From the NCBI GenBank assembly GCA_027575765.1, contig JANBPT010000579.1, positions 1 to 29,789 of the forward strand: a stretch of 29,789 nucleotides of DNA, in the 5' to 3' direction. Of the stretch, positions 1 through 9,381 are shown one piece after another. The number at the start of each line of letters is the position of its first letter. The first letter of the stretch is position 1. The stretch is from Tieghemiomyces parasiticus. Taxonomy: Eukaryota > Kickxellomycota > Dimargaritomycetes > Dimargaritales > Dimargaritaceae. The position numbers and the translations under genes were made by a program. The notes under the pieces were generated by a model. It made no database searches and was not told the DNA's origin. It was given only the letters and a program-made list of their open reading frames with translations.

Positions 1-1047
1 AACTTTTCCGACGTCAGAGTCAAACTTCTTCCGGCTCCTCCTTATAATCCCGACCTAGCCGCCGCCCCCTGAAACTTTCTGTTGTTTAGGGATATTAAAG
101 GGCAGACTTATTGGTAAGTACCTATTTAGCCTAGGCTAGGTTAGCTAGGAGGAGAGGTCGTGGCAGGGCGGGGTGCATGCAGGAAATGGAGAGACAACTA
201 GGTAGATATCGAGCCAGTAATAAATGAAACAAATAAGAGAAGGCCCTAGCCGGATAGAAGGTGGCACGCGGTTTGGGTAATGAAAGTGATAGAAGGGTGG
301 GGCCATCGTGGGGATTGGAAGATCGATAGACCTTCCATCAATCGACAACTATAAGGCGCAGCCACCAAAGCCGGGTGGCACCACCTGGGACGGAAAAGGC
401 AGCCAGCTGGCCTCACTTGGGATACGGATCAAGGGAGTGGGCTTGTAGGCTTCAACAGCGGTTGCCATCTTTTCAGGATTTAGACCACTGGGGGTGATGA
501 TTCAATTGGAGTAAAAGATTCAGCCTTCGAGACTTGTGTGTTCTAGGGCCCTTTAGTTCCTCTTCCCCTAACGAAAATAAACCCATTTTGTTAACGTGTT
601 GTTCCCTCACGTTGACCTACTACCTTCGCAGGTCCCATTCCTCAACTCTCCCCTTCCATCCTGCAAACAATTTCCATTTATTAATCAGGTGAAGGCGGAC
701 GGTGGAGAGTCCTAGGTAGCCGACATGTTCTTTGGAACAACACAAGTATCCCAATTTCCACGTTTATAGTGCGTATTATGAATCATTGCTTCAGTCGCTA
801 TCATGGATGAAGAAGGGGGGGCAGTCATAATCTTTATAGTATGAAAAATTACACCTGGTATGATTTATTCTGGTTCTTGAGCATCAGACCGCCACTTTAC
901 AACCGGTTGCTTATGGCTATATTTACTGGTACGAACAACTGAACCTAAATGGGCTCTACGTAAAAATATATGGATTTTTGGATATATACCACACTCGCAC
1001 ACACACGCAATAACTTGTCCCCCGACGGCATTGTACATACTACAGAG
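1..1047. other. Intergenic region, no gene recognised
   Basis: I see no convincing coding sequence in the first kilobase. The open frames are short and resemble no family. A CA-rich run lies near 992-1007. On the minus strand an AATAAA hexamer (seen as TTTATT at 864-869) lies about 180 nt beyond the stop codon of the APP1-like gene. The right part is therefore probably its 3' untranslated region. Confidence 0.6.
864..869 (-). terminator. Candidate polyadenylation signal of the APP1-like gene
   Basis: The plus strand reads TTTATT, which is AATAAA on the coding strand, about 180 nt downstream of the stop codon at 1048. The spacing suits a fungal 3' untranslated region. A single hexamer in AT-rich DNA is weak evidence. 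Confidence 0.3.
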
Positions 1048-3465
1048 CTACTTGCGCTGCCGACTGCCTAAATACTGGGCGACGACGGGGCAGTCACGTA
1101 CGCGGTCAGCGCCCTGGAACAGTTCCCACTGGTCGTCTCGCAGGTGCGAGAAGACCCGGTCGACACGATCGTAAAACTCCATTAGAGCCACAGCCTCCCT
1201 ACTGGCCGCAGTGTCGTACAAAATGTTATCGGAGATCTGCTCCGTTCGAGTTCCGTTTCCGCCGCCGCCACCGGTTGGATAATCGTGTAGGCCGTTGCGC
1301 TGACTAGGAGTAGACGCAGTGATGCCACGCGGGGTAACATAAACAGACTGGCCGTGTGGATCAGGGGTATGGGAGACGCCCCCACCACTACCACCACCAA
1401 CACTTCCGGTCAAATTGCGGAGACTCATCTTGGACACCATCTTACGGAGTGAGCTCTGGGAAACGTTACGTGGTAGCCACGAGGATGAAGCATGCGCCGA
1501 GGGTGTGGTGAGGGTGACCGAAGAGGGCGCGAAGGGATGGTGCGGGTCATAGGGCGGTGGGTTAGGATGTGGGTGATTGATAACCTTTGGCGTGGATTCG
1601 GCCCCCGTTCGTGGCCCGTCATTCTGGGGCTTCGTGGCGCCATCGGGTCGACTGCCAATAGCCGACAACTGGTTGGCCAGTGCACGGCGGGACAGATTCT
1701 CCGCCTCAGCACCGCCCGTTACTGTCCGAGTGGACGGCGCCAGTACCACCGAGTCGCTCTCATAACCGGATGAGGCACGGGATAGTGGCGGCGATCCAGA
1801 GTGTTGCGATGAGGCCGATGACGACAGGGTGAATGAAGACCCCGGGGAGGATGTATTCGAAACTGGTAATGATTTTGCCGCCGCTGAGACGGCCAGCAAG
1901 TCGGGGTCGCTATGGTGGAAGGGCTGGTCCCCCTCCGACAGTGATGTTCGCAGTATGGGCTTCTTGGTTGGACTGCTACCGGCGGACCCGGGCGTCCCCA
2001 GCGGGCTCCGCTCTGTCTCGGCCCGAGTGGGCGGGGTACAACTATCACTGTCACTCTTCGTATCAGGGACGTGGGGGTCGGGGGAGGTGATATCTCGGAT
2101 AAAGATCTTGACGACTTGGTTGGGGAACTCTCGGGCGATATCGGCGTAGAGCTCCATATCCATTTGGCCACTGTCACCAACGAAAATGAATTTGCGGTAG
2201 GGAAAGTCGGCCAGGATTCCGCGGATGGCGTCGCGCTTCCCGTCAGCGGGGCTCTGCAAGAAGCTGAAGCGGGAGCCGCCCTCGCCCGTATCCCACATTT
2301 TGAGGTGGGCGCTGCCCGGCGGGAAATTGTTCTCGCGGAAAAACTTTTGCAACGTGGGTAGCAGCTGCCAGGGACTGTTGCTCACGTAGTGGAAATGAAC
2401 GCCCTGTTCCCACCACGATCGGTATAGCGCCGCCATCCCAGGGACTTGTTGGGACCGTTGGAACAGCGTGTTCTGCATGAGGGCCAGTTTCCCGCCCGTC
2501 ACGTTGGAAATCTTGATGGTGTCATCAATATCAGAAATCACTGACGTGCCGTAGGGACTAATCAGGTCTGCCACTCCGAACGACGGGGTCGCGTTGTGGT
2601 ACAGGAAGCCTTCCAGGCGGAGTAGCATGTGACCCCGCGTCGCCGCATCCTTCGTCTCGGGCGAAGCTTCACCCAGCCAATGCATTACATCGCGGTTGGA
2701 GACCTGGAGGTAGCTACTGAACCGGCCGTTCTCGGCGTAGACACGGACGGAGTCAGAGCCCTGGCGGGGCAGCTCGGAGGTACGTCGCGGTAGGGGTGGA
2801 GCGGTATGAGAGGGCGGCCGGGCGGACGTGAGCGATGCTGCCGAGGAACCGTTGGGCTGGGCGTTGGCCATGGTCGCGTTGTAGGCGCCGGTATTAGGTC
2901 CTGGGTTGGGTTCAACTGGGTCACCCTCGATCACCATGTGCGTGGGCACGGTGAGCCCTGCGACCCGGACACTGACCGTGGTGTTGCGCATGGTGTCAGC
3001 CATCAGCATACTGAACCGGTCTGTGAACATGGAGCGGGCTTCTTCCTCGGCACCGCTCCCCGTCATCTTCCGGGCTAGCGCCAATGCCACCCTGACCTTA
3101 CGACTATTCGAATTCGTCGTGTAGGTCCAACCTTTGGTCCGGACGCGCCAGCCGTCCTTCTCTGGTGGGGATATGAGTGGAGCGTAGTCCAGGCGGTGGC
3201 GGATGCGAGGCAGGTGAGCAAGAATGGCCGGGCACAGGAACTTGCGAGCGGCAACTCTACCGCTCAACTCACGCGGGTTCTTCCCGGCGGAGGATATTGC
3301 CGGGGCTCAGAAGAGGCATCTGATTGGTCTGGCCGAGCTACATTTCTTCCGCCCCTTAATCACCCCTGGCGACGATCGCTAGCACTTTGACAACCTCATG
3401 CCACACGCAAACTTACCTTTAGTCGCATAGGTAGGAAACAGGAGTAGGTTCGTGTCGGACTGCAT
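1048..3465 (-). CDS. APP1: APP1-like phosphatidate phosphatase (actin patch protein 1 family)
   Basis: Two exons: 3417-3465 (49 nt, 16 codons plus one base) and 1048-3161, giving 720 residues. The long open frame running up to 3267 starts with TTG and enters the intron, so it is not the real start. An ATG at 3463-3465 followed by a GTAAGT donor (from 3416) and a CAG acceptor (at 3162) fuses FPTYATK to EKDGWRVRTKGWTY, the conserved N-terminus of the family. The App1 catalytic domain carries the HAD/lipin-type motif DIDDT near residue 225, followed by YVSNSPWQLLP, KRDAIRGIL and FIFVGDSGQMDMELY. Known App1 proteins dephosphorylate phosphatidate to diacylglycerol at cortical actin patches. The C-terminal half is Ser/Pro-rich and disordered. 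A PPLPRR SH3-type site lies between the N-terminal and catalytic regions, and a PPPY WW-type site lies in the tail. Both would suit recruitment to endocytic sites, which is an inference. Confidence 0.88.
3162..3416 (-). other. Intron of the APP1-like gene (255 nt)
   Basis: The donor GTAAGT begins at 3416 and the acceptor CAG ends at 3162, in phase 1. The intron stays in frame for about 106 nt upstream of the acceptor, so a simple open-frame call wrongly extends the protein into it. Confidence 0.8.
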
Positions 3466-4887
3466 GGCGGAGTTGCTAGGACGGTGGGTGAATCGTCAGG
3501 AAATGGGTAAGCCTGCAGGCAGGTGGTGTCTAGTACTCGCGAAATTGGGCCTCCGGAAAGCATGTACTGAATTGGGCTGAACTACTGAATTAGGGTGGGC
3601 ACCCAGGGGAACTGAAGTCGGTGGTTTAAGCGAGGGCGGGAGTGGCAGAGTTTCAAAAAGCGAGGAGCGGCATTCCGGTCGGATAGGAGAATGTAGGCCT
3701 GGGCGATTGAGACGCACCTAGTCCTAGGTAGCAACAGTGATGCAGAAACAAGTCTCAGGTAGGAGGACAAGGTGCTGGAGGGAAGGCAACGAAGGACGGG
3801 GAGGGGGCCTGGGTTTAGTTTGGCGGGTGTTACGTCTGGTGCGAAGGCGTGCAGTGAGAACGCTGAGAGAGTACGGTCGAGTCGTGACAACTCCGCATCG
3901 GGTTTTAGACCCAATGGCCGAGCAATTATTCCGTCGCCTGCCCCCCCCCGGCGTGGCTGAGGCTGCCGCTGGCGGTATTTTTCTTTGGGGGGGAGGTTGG
4001 AGAGCAGTGGCCAGTATTTTTAGATGCATCGGTCCATAGAGGGCAGAATTTCATCATTGCATCGTGAGGGTGACGGTGGCGGAAACACGTAGATGGACAG
4101 AACCCTTGGTATCATGTACGTGGAACGACGGGCAGTTATCTCTACCGGTATCTGTAGCGAGGGTCAGAAGGCCGTACAATGTGCACCCTTATGACGATCT
4201 TCAGTCTGCCATGCATCGAGGGCTTTGGTAGTGGTGGGGTGGGTCAAGGTTGGGGCAGAGGTCGCTAATGCGTGTCATACACTCAACTCCCCCTTTAGCC
4301 AATTAAGGTGTCAAATGCACCCTCCAGGTCGTGGCTTCGTCCCACCAATGGTTACAATAGTCAACCTGCAATGGCATTCCCGAGACACGCTACTGTGACC
4401 GGGTCACGGTTCTGACCTCCAGACGGAGTTGTTGGTACCAGTCAATTTTGGAGGTATGTACCAGGCGGGGTGGAGGCGACCTGGCGAGTCAGGTCTAGTA
4501 CCATCATGCCCAAGGCTTATATTCTTCCTATCGCATCTACTTCGAGCAAACTTATGTCATTGAGAACCCTGTACCGACAGCAGCGGCACAGCCCCATGCT
4601 AAAGTTGTTAGGGCATAATTGTCCGATGTGGAAAACGGAGCGTGAAATGGTGCACCGGTGCCAATGGGGCCAATCTGGCGATTATATATATATATATATT
4701 ATTTAAACAAGGTTGGCGCGCCCTGATAAAACCAGGTACTGTTTGTCAGTAACGAACGCTACGAGACGTGAACTCACGGACCCAAAATACAGTAGGGAAA
4801 TCAACGCCGGTGAGCTCCACATGGGTGCGACTATTGGCAGTGAGAAATGGAAAGCACTTTTGGTGCTCGGTTTAAGGTAGCTGCGCT
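3466..4887. other. Intergenic region between APP1-like and crotonase-like genes
   Basis: This 1.4 kb holds the promoter of the APP1-like gene on its left side and the 3' flank of the crotonase-like gene on its right. Several overlapping minus-strand frames of about 100 codons exist (for example ending near 3724 and 3582), but they are Pro/Arg-rich with no family resemblance. A TA dinucleotide run lies at 4682-4700. I see no tRNA or other RNA gene. Confidence 0.55.
4682..4700. repeat. TA dinucleotide microsatellite
   Basis: An uninterrupted alternating TA tract of about nine units lies downstream of the crotonase-like gene. Confidence 0.8.
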
Positions 4888-7800
4888 CTAACCGCTCGGG
4901 CTGCCTGGACTCCGAGCTTGGCGCATACGGGAGAAAGGACATTGCGGCGGCGGATTAGCACCTTCTTCTTGGTCTGTCGATTTCGCAGCGGCGCCCGTGA
5001 CCGGGCACTTCAGTTCGTCTCCGTTCACATAGGCCACTTCGCCGACCTTCGTACCATTCAGTTTTTCGCATTGGCGCGTACGAGAGAACGGACATTGGGG
5101 CGGAGGACTAGAACCCTCCGGGCGTTCAGTCAAGGCCGCGGTCGCTCCAGTCACCGGACATTTAGAGGCCGTTTCACCGGTAACGGCCGCCTCTTCCTTG
5201 CTACTGTCAGGGTCGGACGGTCGCTGTTTCTGCCTTGAAAAGGAGTTTTGTGGCGATGGGCTGGTCGCTTGCTTACTGACATCATCCTCAGTGGAAGCGG
5301 CCTGGGAGTGCAAATAAGCGGCCAGGCCTTTCTCATCCAACGAGGGCTCGGGGGCGCTGTCGACCGGTCCAGATAACACGATTCGCTCAAAGCGGGCTTC
5401 TGGATCGAACCCGGCGAAGAAGTCGTCAACTTCCTCGTCAGTAACCTCCGACAGTGAAGTGTGCTGCCATTTCAGCTTGGCAACCTGATACATACGATGC
5501 CGGAAAGGGTGGTGAGGTGAGGTGGGTCAGAGAGTTAACACGGACCAATTGGGAGGGTGGCTGACGGTTTGACACAAATGCGTTAGCCGCTTGTGGGCAC
5601 CAGCGACCAGCGTCGCTTGGGCAGATACTATATGTACCAGGTTGACCTACCGGTACGTCCTCCACCTGTGCGTTGAGGTAGGTGTAAAAGTCGTCCGTCA
5701 GCGAGAATTGCTGGGCGATGTAGAACTCGAGCTGGTCGCACTGCTCCACGCAGAGAGTGTGGGCCATGTTTACCGCTTCCATCATGATCTGAAGGTTCGG
5801 AGGTTAGCCAGGTACAGCAAAGAGTTTAGGTGGGTAGGTAAGGGTTAGCCAGGGGTTCCGGGCAAGGCCAAATGTCAGAGACGCCGCCTACTAGGGGGTA
5901 TTTAACCGATCCGTAGAGACACCGTATTTAACGTACCCGGATAAGGAGTGGCGAATTCTCAATGATACTTTGGCTGCACGCCTGAGCCCAGGCGGTGGGC
6001 ATCCGCTCGAATGCGTCTACCAGCTGTTGGGCAGTCTGGACATTAGATAAGTGCTTCTCAATCAGCGGCTTCCAAGCGTCGAGGCGGGATGGTCCCGGAT
6101 AGGCGCGCTCGGATTCGTAGGTGAGGCGAATGGCAATGTCACGCGTGGCCGCCGAGGCACCTCCATTGTCACCCGCACCACCGTCTGTCGTCCCGCCGAC
6201 CATACAAAGCTTGCGCCGCAGCTCGTCGTAGCGGGCCGCCGGAACGAAACAGTCAAGGATCTTGAGTTGGAGCATCTCGGGTGGGCGGAGTTTGAACCCG
6301 CGGTAGAAGAGGAGGAAGTATGCCAGTGAATTGTTCGTGACTGAGGCGGTGCCAGGCGGTGCGGTTGTGCTAGAAGTTGTCTCGGGATCCCCCGGTCGAC
6401 CGCTCAAATAGTCCTGGGGGTCCTCGAGAGACAGTGATCCGAAACGAGGCTGGCTGATCTCGGGGCTGGCCATCGTGTCCAAATAATTACCGCCGAGGGT
6501 GGCGCCTAGACGGGACAGCAAGTAAAGGCCCGAAACGGGCAGCCAGGGGAACAAATTGTCGCCGAGTGGGCTGAGGCAGAGGCAGGCGTTTTCGGTACCG
6601 ATATTATAGCGGTAGGTCGAAATGAAGTCTGCCATGGACCGGTGGGCCATCCCGTCCATCATACTAACGTAGGATAGGTGGCCCGAAGCCTGAATGTTCT
6701 GGTCGACGAGGACGTAAAAGTTGCGCAGGGTGGCCAGGTAGGCCTCACGGCCTCCAGTAGCGGCGAATTGGATCCGAGCGGTCGCCGCAGTGGGTGGTGG
6801 CCCGTCGCGGTCCTTGGCCAAGGCTGACTCATGCATCCGGCGGTAGTCAGCCTGGTGATCTGACAAGTCAACACCGGGCTGAAAGTACACATCCTCGCGA
6901 GGCGGCGGGGGTCCGGGTGCCTTAGCGGGGACCGGCGTATGTTTGGGCTGCCAGGCACGCCGACGAGCAATGATGAGAGTTCGGGCACCGTGGTAAATGG
7001 CCTCCGACAGCAGGTAGGGCACGGTACCGATGTAGCGGCGGATCAGCGCGGGGTCCCAGGGCCGGGCAGTCTCGTAGTCCGGAAAGAGGTACTGCAGGGT
7101 GATACCAACACGTTGCTGGTCGAAAATGGCGTCCAGGTCGCGCGCGGGCGCCGACCCATGGTTCCAGGTATGGGCGAACGGACATTTGGCGGCGGCCGAA
7201 TTGCGGTCGTCGCGCCGTTTGCGGTATGCCAAATAACCCTTGATATTTAAAGGCCGTACTTTCTTGGAGAAGTAGTAGAGCTGACACTTGAGCACCTGGG
7301 CGTCCAGGTCCTTGGAATCGGCCCAGTTGGGCCGGTGGGCTCGGAATTCGCTCAGGACCTGCTGTAGGCCCGCCTGGAAAGCCTGATCATTAGCAAAATT
7401 ATAGCTATCGAAGTGGCGGTAAGCGGTCAGCGCGTCGTTGTCCTTGTCACCATCCTCTGACGGCGAAGTTGAAGCCGACGACCGGCCGTCGGAACTAGAC
7501 TCGGACTCAGGTCCGAAGTCCGCCGCCAGCTGGCGAAACCGGGCGTACTTGACCGGATCGATCGGTTTTCCCAGTTTGGTAAAGTAATGCAGCCGGAGCT
7601 GGAGTAGCTGGTCTGGTGTCAGGTCGCGGTCCCCCGCAGGCGGTGCAGCGGCGGCGGTAGCTTGAGCATCGTTGGCAGACGCTGACTTGGGACTGGGCTG
7701 GGCGGGACTGGAACAGACCTCTTGTAGACCTCGCTGGTACGTGGTGTCGGTATCCCATGGATACTTGTCAAACTCGTGGAACCGTTTAAGCTCCTCCACA

Positions 7801-7913
7801 CTGAAGGGACACACAGCCAGACTGCTATTGTGTGCGTTAAGCGAGGCAGCACGGTCAGCGTGGGCCGCGATAGCCACGCGGTTCAGGGCAGCTCGGCGGG
7901 GGTCGGACGCCAT
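4888..7913 (-). CDS. HIBCH/crotonase-fold pseudoenzyme with duplicated N-terminal domain and Cys-Pro repeat tail
   Basis: Three exons, 5937-7913, 5651-5788 and 4888-5484, joined in phase 0, encode 903 residues. Splicing rebuilds the C-terminus of 3-hydroxyisobutyryl-CoA hydrolases: SPLLIR, then a segment with LEFYIAQQFSLTDDFY, then VAKLKWQHTSLSEVTDEEVDDFF. These match the family's SPxSL, MEyRl.q, DFyEGVRA and PkW...EVtdedVd signatures. The crotonase core spans about residues 258-750. Its oxyanion and acid/base residues are gone: the usual MGGGVGL is MAHRSMADF (422-430), the PE of MPETxxGLFPD is replaced around 448-450, and the final Asp is W457. A divergent domain occurs twice at the N-terminus (about 45-127 and 165-231). 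The tail has KCPVTG and PPPQCPFSR twice each. The true family enzyme acts in mitochondrial valine breakdown, and a yeast relative is mitoribosomal protein mS47. Either way this copy looks catalytically dead. The function of the fusion is unknown. Confidence 0.8.
4925..5260 (-). repeat. 51-residue (153 nt) tandem protein repeat with Cys-Pro motifs
   Basis: Within the last exon of the crotonase-like gene, PPPQCPFSRxRQ occurs at exon residues 128-138 and 179-189. A decayed form, SPQNSFSRQKQ, lies at 77-87. KCPVTG occurs at residues 108-113 and 159-164. Each matching position is exactly 51 residues apart, so this is a three-unit tandem repeat with the first unit degenerate. The copies differ mostly at synonymous third positions (AAA TGT CCG GTG versus AAG TGC CCG GTC), which suggests that the peptide is conserved and not just recently duplicated. 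Confidence 0.85.
5485..5650 (-). other. Intron 2 of the crotonase-like gene (166 nt)
   Basis: The donor GTAGGT starts at 5650 and the acceptor CAG ends at 5485, in phase 0. A CTGAC branch-site-like word lies upstream of the acceptor. Removal joins the DVP and VAKLKW segments in family order. Confidence 0.8.
5789..5936 (-). other. Intron 1 of the crotonase-like gene (148 nt)
   Basis: The donor GTACGT starts at 5936 and the acceptor CAG ends at 5789, in phase 0. A CTAAC branch-point word lies about 20 nt before the acceptor. Reading through the donor meets a stop within three codons, so an unspliced model would end the protein wrongly at 5928. Confidence 0.82.
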
Positions 7914-9381
7914 ATGGTGAGGGGGTGAGCAGCTGTAGGAAGGCGAGGTGTGGCGAGGAGGTAGAGGAAAGGGGGTGAGGAGGGGTTTCCGTGGCGATAA
8001 ATGGCCAGTGGGGGGGAGGGTGAAATTCGGCTGAGACGTGGCAATGTGAAGGTTTTAGAAACGGCCACTGGATTGGTAGAAGGTAGGTAGGAGGAGCCTT
8101 GGAGATTTGTTCCGCACTGGCCGCATTCGTAGCGGAAGCCAAGCCGCCGGTGGCACGGAGGCTCAGGCGCCAGAGTCTATTTCGGGGCCAGGCACACCTG
8201 GTTCAGGGGGGAGGGGTGCTTGAGCCTGCTAGGATAGAACGCCTGAGAGGAGAGCCTTGGGCTGTTCGTGGCGTTGGGCTGAGTGATGTCAACGTAGGGG
8301 GGGGGCAGGCTACGGGGGACGAGAGGGTAGAGGATCGCTGGGACGTGACGTCGGCTGGTCGATGCGATTGCGATAAACGTGCTGGCTGTCAGGGGACGTA
8401 TGGGAGCTAAAGAGTGCGTCCACGGCGACAAACGGATACGAAAGAAGGCTTCGTTAGGGAATTGGGGCTATTGACGAAGGGACAAGCGGTAGGGGGGTGC
8501 TTTATTTTACGTCGCATACGAAAGAGTGCGGGGTTAGCCCGCCCGGCATGTTGAACGTGTTTGCCACTCAAGATAGGGAGGCCTGCTATTGAGCCGGGAA
8601 GGTTTCAGCAGGCACGGTAGTTGGCTGGGGAGGGTCCAGTGCGCCAACTTCACGTTGGGGGCTACGGAATGGCTGTGGTGTGCTGGGTCTTCACATGCCG
8701 GTTTTGGCCTCGATCGCCCTGGACTCACAGCCGCGTACGAGGCTTTTCCTTGCTTCCAAACGTTGTATGTGAGGGGGCACGATCGCCAGCATCTTACTGC
8801 GGCAACTTGTTATTGCACGCACACTTACGCTGCGGCAGGCGGTCCAGAGACAGTGGATGCGGACTCAAGTCGGACTGTCTGCTCAAGGACTTTTCCCACC
8901 TGACCGGTTTAGCCTATGGAAGAGGTTGTTGGGCCTCAGCACACCTCTTAACTGGAACCCTGTATAGGAATGGGCTTACCTGCGAGGTGATTGAACCTTG
9001 GTAGAATACTTTATCAGTAACCGCAGCAGTCCTGAGGTTGTATCGCCGCTACACATGACAGCGACTCCGCTAACCCACAGCCCTCACCCCAAATGCAAAG
9101 ATCCTACGCGGTGGTAAACCAAGGAAACGCCGACTGCCGTTTTATTATAAATAGCTGGTGTTTATTCACCGTAGTAAAGGGCATTGACGTTTCCCTCATT
9201 TTTACTTTTAATGTGTTAAGGCATGACAAGGCCTTACTCTAGCGGCTTCTCCAAAATTTCTCAACTCAGATTCGCCATCAACCGTTGAGCACGGCAGACT
9301 TAAAGCTGGCCCCCGTTCCTCTGGGTCAGCTGCTACATCATGCTTTATTAGCATGACCTATTAGAGGCACAATCCGCCTGC
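7914..9381. other. Divergent intergenic/promoter region
   Basis: This 1.47 kb separates the minus-strand crotonase-like gene from the plus-strand FCP1-like gene and must hold both promoters. The open frames here begin only at TTG or GTG codons and resemble no family. The left part is purine-rich on the plus strand (pyrimidine-rich on the strand of the leftward gene), as is common just upstream of fungal transcription starts. I see nothing else that can be supported. Confidence 0.55.

Noticed and set aside
4750..4910. tRNA-like A-box (minus strand, GAGCGGTTAGAGC) at the end of the crotonase-like gene
   Set aside because: The D-stem has a mismatch, no T-arm at proper spacing has a good stem, and the acceptor ends do not pair. 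It also overlaps the coding end of the last exon.
5395..5415. B-box-like GGGTTCGATCC on the minus strand
   Set aside because: It lies inside the coding sequence for AGFDPEA of the crotonase-like protein, with no tRNA fold around it.
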